This document shows, one piece after another, positions 17,504 through 26,985 of a DNA stretch of 64,000 nucleotides (position 1 is its first letter; each line of letters opens with the position of its first letter). The translations under genes were made by a program, and so were the position numbers. The notes below the pieces were generated by a model, which searched no databases, was not told where the DNA came from, and saw nothing but the letters and a program-made list of their open reading frames with translations. This DNA is from Pseudomonas sp. P5_109 (GTDB lineage: Bacteria > Pseudomonadota > Gammaproteobacteria > Pseudomonadales > Pseudomonadaceae). Location: positions 3,175,501-3,239,500 of the forward strand of contig NZ_CP125380.1 in the NCBI RefSeq assembly GCF_034009455.1, written 5' to 3'.

Positions 17504-17757
17504 AAGGGTGCAAGCTTTTGATCATCGCCTTCCTGGCATTCATCTCCAATGGCTTTTCCTTGCTGGGGATCGGGCAAGGCTCGATAGGCGGCGTGGCCCG
17601 TGCCATGGAGGCCAACCACAACATTGCACGCAATATCGAGACCGCCAAGGCCATGGGGCTGTTGGCAGGCAACCCGCCGATCAGGAGTGAAGGGGTGGTG
17701 TTCGGACCGTTCCAGGTGGATTGCTCGGCGATCGGAATGTGTGGGGTGCTGGCCTGA
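17500..17757 (+). CDS. Small exported or membrane protein, coupled to the preceding gene
   Basis: This 85-residue protein starts MKGCKLLIIAFLAFISNGFS, which could be a signal peptide or a membrane anchor. It continues with a Gly-rich segment (LLGIGQGSIGGVARAME), a short helical part and a C-terminal segment with two cysteines (VDCSAIGMC). The four-base ATGA overlap with the upstream gene indicates translational coupling. Function is unknown; a pair of tiny membrane proteins could be a complex or a small toxin-like unit, but nothing shows this. Confidence 0.6.
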   Translation: MKGCKLLIIAFLAFISNGFSLLGIGQGSIGGVARAMEANHNIARNIETAKAMGLLAGNPPIRSEGVVFGPFQVDCSAIGMCGVLA

Positions 17758-17780
17758 ATCTTCGACACACCGCTGACCCT

Positions 17781-17863
17781 TGTAGGAGCCGGCTTGCTGG
17801 CGATGGTGTGTCAGGCACCACAACGTCAACTGACACTCCATCGCCAGCAAGCCGGCTCCTACA
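17781..17863. repeat. REPIN, GTAGGAGCCGGCTTGCTGGC family
   Basis: Inverted arms beginning TGTAGGAGCCGGCTTGCTGG lie between the convergent small gene and GST gene. Confidence 0.93.
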
Positions 17864-17870
17864 GGGGGAG

Positions 17871-18467
17871 TTATTTCTTCATGATCGATGTGAACAGTTC
17901 CGACTCCAAAAGCCGCTGTAGCCATGCCTGCAAACGCAGGTAAGGCGTCTGCGCGAACCAGTCGCGGTCGACGTGGGCGAACTGCCGTACGAACGGCATC
18001 AACGCCACATCAGCCAGGCTGGGATGATCGGCCAGCAAGTAGTCGCGTCCCTCCAGCAACACCTCCAGCCTTTGCAGAATCACCTCGCCTTCGCCGCGAT
18101 AAACCTCCATCGGTTGCTCGGGATAACGCTCGGCGTACTTGTAGCGATTCAAGTGCAGCTTGAACACCTGGTCGTTCTGCTCGATCAGCGGGGCGATTTG
18201 CGCCGCTGCGTCAGGATCATCCTTGAGCAGCCAGTCCTGCGGATCATTCTGTGCCAGCGCCCAGCGCATGATGTCGAGGCTTTCGTCGATCACCCGGCCA
18301 TCTGCGCTCAGCACCGGCACCGTGCCTTTGCCCGACAGCGCGAGCATCTCGGCGGGCTTGGCTTTCAGGCTGACTTCGACGATGTCCACGGCCACGCCCG
18401 AATAACGCAGGGCCATGCGTGCGCGGATGGCGTATGGGCAGCGGCGGAAGGAGTACAGCGTGTTCAT
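17871..18467 (-). CDS. Glutathione S-transferase family protein
   Basis: This 198-residue protein has an N-terminal thioredoxin-like domain with the active-site region SFRRCPYAIRAR (residues about 6-17), the cis-proline segment KGTVPVL and the ESLDIMRW glutathione-binding segment. The C-terminal helical domain contains YLLADHPSLADVALMPF, the N-capping box region of GSTs. The CPYA motif makes a Cys-type, glutaredoxin-like activity (omega/beta-type) plausible. It overlaps the stop region of sbcC by four bases and is probably the last gene of an sbcD-sbcC-gst transcript. Confidence 0.88.
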   Translation of the reverse strand: MNTLYSFRRCPYAIRARMALRYSGVAVDIVEVSLKAKPAEMLALSGKGTVPVLSADGRVIDESLDIMRWALAQNDPQDWLLKDDPDAAAQIAPLIEQNDQVFKLHLNRYKYAERYPEQPMEVYRGEGEVILQRLEVLLEGRDYLLADHPSLADVALMPFVRQFAHVDRDWFAQTPYLRLQAWLQRLLESELFTSIMKK

Positions 18468-21400
18468 TTCACCTCCAGGGTGCTCAGGCCGTTGCCCTGG
18501 CGACGGACCTGGATCTGCACCGGAATCCGTTCATGCATTTCCTGTACGTGGGAAATCACCGCGACCTTGCGGCCCTGGGCCTGCAAGCCGTCGAGGGCGT
18601 CCATGGCCAGTTGCAGGGATTCCGGATCGAGGCTGCCGAAGCCTTCGTCGATGAACAGCGACTCGATTTTCAGCGTGCTCGATGCCATCGACGCCAGGCC
18701 GAGAGCCAACGCCAGCGAGACCAGGAACGTCTCGCCACCGGACAGCGAATGCACCGAACGCAGTTCGTCGCCCATTTCGGTGTCCATCACCAGCAACCCG
18801 AGCATGCTGCCGCCGCGTTTGAGGCGATAGCGGCGCACCAGTTGGCGCAATTGCACGTTGGCGTGATGCACCAGCAGGTCGAGGTTGTAGGCCTGGGCGA
18901 TCTTGCGGAAGGTGTCGCCGGTGGCGGAGCCGATCAAGGCATTCAGGCGTGCCCAGCGCTGATACTCGTTGTAAGCGTCGGCAATCTGCTGCGCGAGGGC
19001 CTGGTTGGCGTTCTGCCGGCGCTGGTCCTCGGCCTGTTCGGCGCGCAATTCGGCGCAGTGTTGCTCGCAGGTGGCGGCGAGGTTTTGCAGGTCGACCACT
19101 GCCGTGGCCAACTGCTCGGCATCGAGGTTGCCGTTGTGTTGTGCCTGGTGAGCGAGCAAGCGCTTGTCGCGTTCCTGCACCAGGACGCTGGCCTGTTCGA
19201 TGGCTTTCTCGCTGTGCTGCAAGCGCTGGCGCAGTTCGCTGACCTGGGTGTCGTCGACGCGCAGCAGGTCTTCGAGGCCGCCGTCATCCAGCTCGGGATG
19301 GCGGGCGCGCCAGTCGCCGATCTTGCCGGCGAGCTCATGTTCTTCGCCTTCCAGTGCGTGCAGGCGTTCCTGCTGGGCCTTGAGCTCGGCGGCGAGTTGC
19401 ACTGACTGCGTGTGCACGCTTTGCAGCGTCTGCGCGGTGCTGGTTTCGGTGCTGCGCGCCTGCTCCACGGCCTGTTCCAGTTGCTGCTGCCAATGCTCGG
19501 CGCTGCTGTGTTCGCCGAGCAGTTGCCCGAGCGTGTGCTGGCTCGCCTGTTGCTGCTCGGCCAGGCCGGTGAACTGCAGTTCGGCGGCCTGCAATTGCTG
19601 CACGCGGCTTTGCTGGCGATCCTGCTCCTTCTCCAGGTGTTGCTGGCGCTGTTGCTGCTCGGCCAGTTCTTCCTTTTGTTGCTCGAGCTGCGCCAGGCGC
19701 TCGGCGATCTGCCGGTCGAGCTGCATGAAGGTCGCGGCCGGCTCGACGCGCAGCGCTTGCAGGGTCTCGGCTGGCAGCAGATTGGCGAATGCACTGAGCT
19801 CTTCGTCCAGGCGCTGGCGGTCGTTGCCCAGTTCGCGCTGTTGGTTGCTCAGGTGCTGGGCCGCTTGCTGGTACGCCGTTTCGGCATGACGCAGTTGCTG
19901 GGTCAGGCGCGCGGCATCCTGTTGCAGGGTGAGCAGGGCGCTTTGCCGTTGCTCGTCCTGGCTGATGCTCTGGTTGAGCTGGCTGTTTTGCTGGTTGAGC
20001 CAGGCGTCGCGTTTGGCGGCGTCCTGATTCAGCAGTTGGGCGGTGAGCGGATGAGCTTCCAGGCTCGGTGCGAGGGCTTGCTGACGGGTCGCCAGTTGCT
20101 CCTGCTGTTGCAGCAGTTCCTTTTGCTGGGCGATCAGCCCGCCGACTTCGGCGCGCAAGTCGGTGAGTTTTTCCTTGAGCAGGTCGACGGCCTTCTGCGC
20201 ATTGGCCTGTTCGCTTTCATCAAAACGCCCGAGGCTTTGCAGCAGGGCTTCCGGCTGATGATAGGGATGCTCGTTGCTGCCGCAGACCGGGCATGGCTGA
20301 TCGTCCTGCAACTGCGCGCGCAGCTCTTCGACACTGGCACTGCGCGCCAGACGCTGGCGCTCCAGCAGTTCGCGCGTGACGTTGAGGGTTTGTTCGGCAA
20401 CGCTCAGATCGGCCTTGGCCTTGACTCCGTCCTGGGTCAGGCGCTCACGCTCCAGCTGCGCGGTGAGCTGGCGCTGTTGCAGCTCGGCGCCGCGCTGGTC
20501 CAGTTCCTGCTGACTGGCCCACAAACGCGTCAGGTCTTCGATGGCACGCAGTTGCTTGCGGTTGTCCTGCAACAGGCTGCCGAGGATGCCGATCTGCTCG
20601 GCGACGGCATCCGGTTCGGCGCCGGCCTCCTTGAACAGCACCTCCAGTTGCTGCTTCTGCGCGCTGAGGGTTTGTTCGGCGTTCGTGGCGTTTTGTTCGA
20701 GGCTGGCCAGTTCGGCCTGGCCCTGATTCAGGCGGTTGCCGATCAACATCAACTGTTGCAGGCGATCACGGTAGGCATTCCAGGCATCGCTCAACGGTGC
20801 CAGGTGAGCGCTTTGTTCCAGCTCGGTGGCGATGCGCTGCAAGTCCCCGGCGCCACGGGTCTGCTGATCGAGCAAGGTCTGAATCGTGTTCTGGCCCTGG
20901 GTGCAGGCCTGTTGCGCCTGTTGCTTGGCTTCGGCACTGCGGGCGGCATCCTTGGCCAGGCGGGCGAGGGTGCTTTGCGCTTCGAAGGCCTGACGCAGCA
21001 ACGGCGTGCTATCGGCTTGCCGCTGTTGCGTTTCGCTTAGGGCGATCCGGGCGGCACTGAGTTGTTGCTCAAGCTGCGTCTGGCGCTCGCCGAGTTCGCC
21101 ATGTTGCTGCGTATGCAAGGCAATGTGCGCCGCCAAGGGTGTAAGCAGCGCATCGACTTCGGTTTTACGGGCGAACTGGTGCCGTTGCGGGGCCAGCTGT
21201 TCGAGGCGGGTGAGCCGCAAGCGCTCGCTGGCCAGGGCTTCCCAGTGGCTCTGCGCCGATTGCAGTTGCTCGGTCGCGGCCAGATGTTCGTCCTGCAAGC
21301 GACGCAGGTCCTTGAGCCAGGTGTCCTGCAGTTCAAGCTGCTTGAGTTGCGCCTGTTGGGTCTTGAGCTGCTGCTGCGCCTGGCTGAAGCGCTCATCCAG

Positions 21401-22105
21401 TTCCGCACGGGCCTCGGGCGACAGCGGCGTCACCCCGCTGGCCTGATCCTGCAGCAGCTTGTGCGCCTCGCGAGCCTCCTTGGTCTTGTCGAAGGCGCGA
21501 CGACCGAGACGGGTATAGAGCGCCGTGTCGGTGAGTTTTTCCAGCAGTTCGCTGCGGTCGTTGTCGTCGGCCTTGAGGAACGCGCTGAACTCGCTCTGCG
21601 CCAGCAGCACGGCACGGGTGAACTGTTCGAAATTCAGGCCCAGCGCGGCTTCGAGTTGAGTCTTGTACTCGCCTTTCTGGCTGGCGAGCAATTGATCCTG
21701 ATCGATGTCGCGCAAGCTCTGGCGGCTGGCCTGCAGCTTGCCGCCGGCCTTGTCCCGGGCGCGATTGGCTTCCCAGCGGGCGCGGTAACGACGGCCGTCG
21801 ACACCGACGAAATCCACCTCCGCATAGCCTTCGCCCGTGCCGCGACGCAGCAGGGTGCGCGGGTCGCCGGTGCCGATTTCGCCATCGGCGTCCGGCACCT
21901 TGGCGTCACGGCCGGTGTTGTTCAGGCGTGGTACGGCGCCAAACAGCGCCAGGCACAGGGCATCGAGCAGGGTGCTTTTACCGGCGCCGGTGGGGCCGGT
22001 GATGGCGAACAGTCCGGCACTGGCCAGGGGTTCGGCGGTGAAGTCGATTTCAAACGGCCCGGCCAGGGAGGCGAGGTTTTTCAGGCGGATCGCGAGGATC
22101 TTCAT
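18464..22105 (-). CDS. sbcC: Exonuclease SbcCD, ATPase subunit
   Basis: This 1213-residue SMC/Rad50-like ATPase works with SbcD to cut hairpins and process blocked DNA ends. The Walker A GPTGAGKST is at residues 37-45. Long Gln/Glu/Leu-rich coiled coils fill the middle and are split by the zinc hook CPVCGSNEHP. The signature SLSGGETFLVSLALALG and Walker B SLFIDEGFGSLD stand at the C-terminus. The length is above the E. coli 1048 residues but usual for Pseudomonas. Its start overlaps the sbcD stop by four bases. Palindrome cleavage by this enzyme is of interest in a genome full of REPINs. Confidence 0.96.
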   Translation of the reverse strand: MKILAIRLKNLASLAGPFEIDFTAEPLASAGLFAITGPTGAGKSTLLDALCLALFGAVPRLNNTGRDAKVPDADGEIGTGDPRTLLRRGTGEGYAEVDFVGVDGRRYRARWEANRARDKAGGKLQASRQSLRDIDQDQLLASQKGEYKTQLEAALGLNFEQFTRAVLLAQSEFSAFLKADDNDRSELLEKLTDTALYTRLGRRAFDKTKEAREAHKLLQDQASGVTPLSPEARAELDERFSQAQQQLKTQQAQLKQLELQDTWLKDLRRLQDEHLAATEQLQSAQSHWEALASERLRLTRLEQLAPQRHQFARKTEVDALLTPLAAHIALHTQQHGELGERQTQLEQQLSAARIALSETQQRQADSTPLLRQAFEAQSTLARLAKDAARSAEAKQQAQQACTQGQNTIQTLLDQQTRGAGDLQRIATELEQSAHLAPLSDAWNAYRDRLQQLMLIGNRLNQGQAELASLEQNATNAEQTLSAQKQQLEVLFKEAGAEPDAVAEQIGILGSLLQDNRKQLRAIEDLTRLWASQQELDQRGAELQQRQLTAQLERERLTQDGVKAKADLSVAEQTLNVTRELLERQRLARSASVEELRAQLQDDQPCPVCGSNEHPYHQPEALLQSLGRFDESEQANAQKAVDLLKEKLTDLRAEVGGLIAQQKELLQQQEQLATRQQALAPSLEAHPLTAQLLNQDAAKRDAWLNQQNSQLNQSISQDEQRQSALLTLQQDAARLTQQLRHAETAYQQAAQHLSNQQRELGNDRQRLDEELSAFANLLPAETLQALRVEPAATFMQLDRQIAERLAQLEQQKEELAEQQQRQQHLEKEQDRQQSRVQQLQAAELQFTGLAEQQQASQHTLGQLLGEHSSAEHWQQQLEQAVEQARSTETSTAQTLQSVHTQSVQLAAELKAQQERLHALEGEEHELAGKIGDWRARHPELDDGGLEDLLRVDDTQVSELRQRLQHSEKAIEQASVLVQERDKRLLAHQAQHNGNLDAEQLATAVVDLQNLAATCEQHCAELRAEQAEDQRRQNANQALAQQIADAYNEYQRWARLNALIGSATGDTFRKIAQAYNLDLLVHHANVQLRQLVRRYRLKRGGSMLGLLVMDTEMGDELRSVHSLSGGETFLVSLALALGLASMASSTLKIESLFIDEGFGSLDPESLQLAMDALDGLQAQGRKVAVISHVQEMHERIPVQIQVRRQGNGLSTLEVK

Positions 22106-23346
22106 GGTTGTTCGCTCTCCATCTGCACGTCTTGCAACAGCTCGGCAAAGTCCTTGAGGGTCTGCTCGTCGACCTCGCTGCCGTAGTTGTCCTGCCAGGC
22201 ACGGCTGAACAGTTCCTGCGGCGTGAGCTGGTCCAGTTCGATCAGCGTGCTGCCTTCGTCGGCACCGTCCCGGCCGCCGTTGCCGGCGTACTCGGCGGCG
22301 ATGCGCACCAGGCGCACGGCCTTGCCTTGCAGGGCGGTTTCCACTTGATTGCGCAGGTCGGGCTGCGGTTCATCGAGGCGCACCCGCACCTCCAGCCATG
22401 GCTGACGCTGGATGTCGGCCAACAGGTCGACGTTCGGCAGGTCCGCCAGTTGCAGCAGGATCTCGCTCAATGGCGCCGGGCCGATGCGTTGCAGGTTGAC
22501 CGCGCGGGGGATCAGTTTCGGCTCGACGCTGACCAGGGTTTCGCCGTCGAGCTTGATGTCGAGAATCTGGTGCTGATAGCTGATTTCGGAAAACGACAGG
22601 GGAATTGGCGAACCGCAGTAGCGAATGCGCTCCTCGCCGTTGACCTTCTGCGGCTTGTGCAGATGACCGAGGGCCACATAGCTGATGCTCGGCCCGAACA
22701 GGCTGGCGGGCAGGGCTTCGGCGTTGCCGATGATCAGGCTGCGCTCGGAGTCTTCCGACACCGAGCCGCCGGCCATGTGCGCGTGGCTGATGGCGATCAG
22801 CGCCTGGCCTTTCTTGCGCTTGGCGTTGGCGGCCTCGATCAGCCACTCGTGGACCTGTCCAATGCCGCGCAGGTAGTTGTCACCCAGATGCGCGCCGGTG
22901 ACTTCGGCAGGGCGCAGGAACGGCAACGCCAGGCACCAGGCGACCGTTTTACCCTTGGCGTTGGGCAGCGGTAACAACAGGCGCTCGGCGTCCAGTTGCC
23001 CGTCATCCAGCCACAACACACGACCGAGCGCATGAGTGCGCAAGCGCCGCATCAACGGCGCAGGCAGTTCGATCCGCGAGCCGGAATCGTGGTTGCCGGC
23101 GATCATCACGATGGTCAGCAAGGGCTGCTGTTCGTGGGCGCTGACGATGAAGTCGTAGAGGCGTTCCTGCGCTTTGACCGGCGGATTGACCGTGTCGAAG
23201 ATGTCGCCGGCGATCAACAGCACGTCCGGTTGATCCAGTTTCAGCTGGCGCAACAGCCACTCAAGAAAACAGCCGTGTTCGAAATCGCGATCCTGGCCGT
23301 GCAGGTTCTGCCCAAGGTGCCAGTCGGAGGTGTGAAACAAGCGCAA
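22102..23346 (-). CDS. sbcD: Exonuclease SbcCD, nuclease subunit
   Basis: This 414-residue Mre11-like metallophosphoesterase carries the metal-binding motifs SDWHLGQ (residues 7-13), AGDIFD, IAGNHDSGSR and the later ALGHLHKPQ. It is the nuclease partner of SbcC and is encoded immediately upstream with an ATGA-type overlap, as in other gammaproteobacteria. Confidence 0.96.
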   Translation of the reverse strand: MRLFHTSDWHLGQNLHGQDRDFEHGCFLEWLLRQLKLDQPDVLLIAGDIFDTVNPPVKAQERLYDFIVSAHEQQPLLTIVMIAGNHDSGSRIELPAPLMRRLRTHALGRVLWLDDGQLDAERLLLPLPNAKGKTVAWCLALPFLRPAEVTGAHLGDNYLRGIGQVHEWLIEAANAKRKKGQALIAISHAHMAGGSVSEDSERSLIIGNAEALPASLFGPSISYVALGHLHKPQKVNGEERIRYCGSPIPLSFSEISYQHQILDIKLDGETLVSVEPKLIPRAVNLQRIGPAPLSEILLQLADLPNVDLLADIQRQPWLEVRVRLDEPQPDLRNQVETALQGKAVRLVRIAAEYAGNGGRDGADEGSTLIELDQLTPQELFSRAWQDNYGSEVDEQTLKDFAELLQDVQMESEQP

Positions 23347-23450
23347 GGCGGACTCCGCGAGAAAATAGGTGATGGCCGCGGGAAAAATGAAGGCGGCGAA
23401 AGGGGGGAGAGTTTACTGGCAAAAAGGCCCGATCGCGCGATGGATTGTTC

Positions 23451-23571
23451 TGTGGCGAGGGGGCTTGCCCCCGTTGGGCTGCGAAGCGGCCCCCTAATTC
23501 CTTCAGGCATACCGAGCTGCCCGGACTTACGGCCGCTTCGCGACCGAACGGGGGCAAGCCCCCTCGCCACA
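23451..23571. repeat. Long palindromic repeat, TGTGGCGAGGGGGCTTGCC family
   Basis: The outer 25-base arms (TGTGGCGAGGGGGCTTGCCC onward) are perfect inverted copies. Inner pieces (GCTGCGAAGCGGCC / GGCCGCTTCGCGACC) pair as well. It lies between the sbcD start and the batD stop, where no gene is present. Confidence 0.88.
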
Positions 23572-23599
23572 AATGCATCCTTGCCTCAACGGTTGGTGT

Positions 23600-25249
23600 T
23601 TACTTCGGATAAAGCGGCGGCAACCCGCTGTCACCCACCGGGTCCTGGACCCGTTCGGCCATCGGGATCGCCTTGATCGCCCGCCACAACTCGTCACCTT
23701 GCCAGTACTGGCCGGTTTCGCTGTACAGCGCGCCGTTCAGGCCGTCGAGGGCGTTGGACAGCGGCACGAAGCGGGCAGCCATGTCGGCCAGGGTTTCCGG
23801 TTGTTGGCGGGCCCAGGCGTCGAGGGCCTGGCGGGTGGCGTGGGTATCGTTGGCCTGGCAGGCACGCTTGAGCTCGTCGAGCACGGTGCGCGGGCTCGGG
23901 CCGGTTTGGGCGACACGCGCCACCGCCGGTTGCCAGCGGCCGCGCCACCAGAGGCCGAAGCCGAGCAGGGTGGTGCAGGCCAGGATCAAGGTGCTGAGCT
24001 TCCAGCGCCAGAGTGCTTCGCTGTCGGCACTGGCATCGACCGGCAAGGCGCCGGCCGGGGTGTCGACCACCAGGCTCGGATTGGCCGACACATGCAGCGT
24101 GCGGGCGGGCAGGCTGCTGTGTTCCAGGTGGTCTTCGAAGGTGTTCCACCAGACCACGTCGACCGTGGGCAACTCGATGGCACCGGTCCGTGTCGGCACC
24201 AGCGCCTCGCGGTCTTCACGACTGCCGACCAGGCCGCGTTCGCTGTTCTGGTTGCCGAGCACTGGTTGATCCGGGTAGCGACGCAGACCGCCGACATCGG
24301 TACCGGGCAGCGGTGGCAGTTGGGTGCTGGACAGGCCTTCGGCCTTCACCGTCAGGCTGCGGGTCAATGAATCGCCGACCTGGGCGTGATCCGGCTCCGG
24401 GTTCCAGCTTTCGCTCAGGGTCAGGCTGCGCGCAGGCAACCAGGGCGCGTCGGCCGGGTAGGTGATGGGTTTGGCCTTGACCGTCAACAGCAGTTCGGTC
24501 GAGGTGACGCGCATCAGCTTGCCGGATTTCGGCCCCTGGACGGCGTCCTGTGTTGGCTGCGCATCAACCAGCGCGGCGTTGAAGATCTGAGGCGGAATGA
24601 TCAGTTCGCCGCTGTGTTGCGGGTAGATCGCGTAGCGCATTTCGATCACGCCGTGGCGCAGGCCATCGATGTCTTTTTCGTAGGTGCGTGAGTCGCCCAA
24701 TTGTTCGATGCGCGCATCAGGGATCTGCAAGGGTGGCAGGCTGCTGTCGTCATACAGCGACACCGAATGGTAGATGCGCAGGGTCAGCACGGCCTGAGCC
24801 TGAACGTACACACTGGTTTGATCGAGGCTGGCATCAATGAACACCGCGGCGCGTTTGTTCGGGTTGTCCGGTGTTTCGCTCTCGACCACTTGCAGGGTGA
24901 TCGGTTGGCTTTGCAGTTCGCCCAGTTGCAGGGGCGGAATCACCACGCTGCCGTTTTGCCGGGGCAGGAGCGTGACGATCCACCGCGTGGCGGCCTGGTT
25001 ATCGCCGCTGAGGGTGTTCAACTGGTTGACCTGGCGTGTGCCGCGCACTTCGAATAGCGGCTCCAGCGGCGTCAGGTCAGGTTTGCCGAACTGCGTGACA
25101 TCGGTGGATTCCAGGGTCAGCTCGACCGTCTCGCCTGAACTCAGGCGACTGCGGTCGACACTGGCGACCAGCTCTGCCGCCTGCGCCTGGGCGGTGCAGA
25201 ACAACAGGCCATGCAGCAGCGCGAGCAATAAAACGGTGAAGCGGGTCAT
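23600..25249 (-). CDS. BatD-like protein, module A
   Basis: This 549-residue protein has a signal peptide (LLLALLHGLLFCTAQAQA), a long beta-rich periplasmic region and one membrane helix near residue 425 (LSTLILACTTLLGFGLWW) with a short cytoplasmic tail. This is the architecture of BatD ('oxygen tolerance') proteins encoded after MoxR-vWA genes. It ends the six-gene module A and overlaps batB/C by four bases. BatD proteins are thought to form a membrane complex with the vWA proteins; the client is unknown here. Confidence 0.88.
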   Translation of the reverse strand: MTRFTVLLLALLHGLLFCTAQAQAAELVASVDRSRLSSGETVELTLESTDVTQFGKPDLTPLEPLFEVRGTRQVNQLNTLSGDNQAATRWIVTLLPRQNGSVVIPPLQLGELQSQPITLQVVESETPDNPNKRAAVFIDASLDQTSVYVQAQAVLTLRIYHSVSLYDDSSLPPLQIPDARIEQLGDSRTYEKDIDGLRHGVIEMRYAIYPQHSGELIIPPQIFNAALVDAQPTQDAVQGPKSGKLMRVTSTELLLTVKAKPITYPADAPWLPARSLTLSESWNPEPDHAQVGDSLTRSLTVKAEGLSSTQLPPLPGTDVGGLRRYPDQPVLGNQNSERGLVGSREDREALVPTRTGAIELPTVDVVWWNTFEDHLEHSSLPARTLHVSANPSLVVDTPAGALPVDASADSEALWRWKLSTLILACTTLLGFGLWWRGRWQPAVARVAQTGPSPRTVLDELKRACQANDTHATRQALDAWARQQPETLADMAARFVPLSNALDGLNGALYSETGQYWQGDELWRAIKAIPMAERVQDPVGDSGLPPLYPK

Positions 25250-26985
25250 CGTGTTTCTTCCTGATCCTGATGTTGTTGCTGTTCGTACCAGAATTTGCGC
25301 CGCAGCAATTCACCAGGGTCATCCGGGATTTGCCGCAGCCACTGTTCCAGTGCCTGGCGCTGCTCGCCTTCGATGCTGTCGGTGGCCGGGCGCAAGGGCG
25401 GTGTCGTGTGTTGTTCGTCACCCAATTCGCTGCCCGGTACTTCGTTGGCCCCCGGTTTTGGCGGTGTGGTGGGCGGTTGCGCCTCGCCTGGCCTGGCCGG
25501 TTGCTCACTGGTGTTCGGTTCGCCGCTGCTCTCGGGTTGGGCAGCAACACCGGGCGGTGGTTCCTGTGATTGGGCTTCGGGCCGGGCGTCGGCGGCTTTG
25601 TCTGGCTCGGCAGGGGGGGGCGTGTTTTTTTCCTTGAGCAGACGTTCCACCAGCGCTTTGTTGGTCAGCGCCGGGCGTAAATCCGGTTGTCGTTCCAGTG
25701 CCTGTTCGTACGCGTCCAAGGCTGCCTCCAGCTCACCGCCTTTGGCCAGGGCATTGCCTCGATTGTAGTGGGCGTGGGCATCGTTGCCTTCGGCAAACCG
25801 CTCGGCGGCGCCGGTGTAGTCCCCGGCTTCATAGAGCGCCACGCCTTGCCACTGATGGTCTTCGAAACGCCGGGCGGCTTCGGCCGGGCGCTTTTGCTTG
25901 AGTAAGTGCAGGCCTTGTTGATCAGGACGCAGCCACAGGTCTGCGAGGTCGAAGGCGTAGCTTGGCTGTGGCAGCGCCAAGAGCAGCGGCAGGCAGAGCA
26001 GCCAGCCGCGACGTCCGGCGCAGGCCGCGAGCAACAGGAGCGGTAGCAGCAGCCAGTAACCTTGATCGGCCCAGGTGTCCAGGCGCAGGGTCTGACCGTC
26101 GTTGCGCACGTTGCGTGGGCCGTCGAACAGGCCGAGGGCATGCAGGTCGCTATCGTCCAGGCGGGCCTGGCGAAAGCGTCCATCGAGGTCGCTGGCAAAG
26201 CTTTTCAAGCCTGGCTCGTCGAGGCGCGGCACGAGAATGGCGCCTTGTTCATCCTTGAGGAAACTGCCGTCTTCCTGGGTGATGGGCGAGCCTTCGGCGG
26301 TGCCGATGCCGAGCATCAGAAATTGAGTCGATTTGCCGTTCAGTGCGTGACGGATGCCCAGCCGCTCCTGTTCGGTCAGGGACGAACCCATCAGCAGGAT
26401 CCGGCCGTCACCCAGAGCCGCTTGCTTGAGCAGCGCCAGGGCCTTGATCACCGCCAGGTCGGCGCGATGGCCAGCCTCTGGCATCAACGACGGTTTCAGT
26501 GCATCCAGCAGATTGCGGCTGGTGGAAAGATCATCCGACAGCGGTACCAGCGTGTGGGCACTGCCGGCGTAGACTACGATGGCGGTTTGCGCGTCGCTGC
26601 GAATCTGCAGCAGATCGAACAACTTGCGTCGCGCCTGTTCGAGTCGGTTGGGCATGACGTCGGTGGCGAGCATTTCCGGGGTCAGCTCGAAAATCACCAC
26701 CAGCGGGTCGGCGGGCTTTTGACTGGTCTGCTCGACACGCTGCCAGCTCGGACCCAGCAGGGCGAGCACGGTCAACAGCCACGCGAGACCGAGGGCGATC
26801 CAGGGCAATTTGCTGTCACGTCCGCTACCACCGCTGAGCAGTGCTGCGTGAAAGGCCGGCGGCAGAATCATCTGCCAGCGCCCGGCGCGCTTCTTGCGGT
26901 GCCAGAGTTGCCAGAGCAACCAGCCAAGCACCGGCAGCAACAGCAGCCACCAGGGGCGGAACCAGTAGGGCCACAGCACACTCAT
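25246..26985 (-). CDS. BatB/BatC fusion: membrane vWA protein with TPR, module A
   Basis: This 579-residue protein has two N-terminal membrane helices (residues 12-28 and 61-79), a vWA domain (about 92-290), a third helix region (about 310-340), two TPR units (about 375-450) and a long Pro/Glu/Gln-rich tail. The metal-binding MIDAS motif DxSxS that begins a vWA domain is altered: the site reads FELTPEM with Glu100, Thr102 and Glu104. The module B paralogue keeps DLSPSM. This copy may therefore bind no metal and act structurally. It overlaps both neighbours by four bases. Confidence 0.88.
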   Translation of the reverse strand: MSVLWPYWFRPWWLLLLPVLGWLLWQLWHRKKRAGRWQMILPPAFHAALLSGGSGRDSKLPWIALGLAWLLTVLALLGPSWQRVEQTSQKPADPLVVIFELTPEMLATDVMPNRLEQARRKLFDLLQIRSDAQTAIVVYAGSAHTLVPLSDDLSTSRNLLDALKPSLMPEAGHRADLAVIKALALLKQAALGDGRILLMGSSLTEQERLGIRHALNGKSTQFLMLGIGTAEGSPITQEDGSFLKDEQGAILVPRLDEPGLKSFASDLDGRFRQARLDDSDLHALGLFDGPRNVRNDGQTLRLDTWADQGYWLLLPLLLLAACAGRRGWLLCLPLLLALPQPSYAFDLADLWLRPDQQGLHLLKQKRPAEAARRFEDHQWQGVALYEAGDYTGAAERFAEGNDAHAHYNRGNALAKGGELEAALDAYEQALERQPDLRPALTNKALVERLLKEKNTPPPAEPDKAADARPEAQSQEPPPGVAAQPESSGEPNTSEQPARPGEAQPPTTPPKPGANEVPGSELGDEQHTTPPLRPATDSIEGEQRQALEQWLRQIPDDPGELLRRKFWYEQQQHQDQEETR

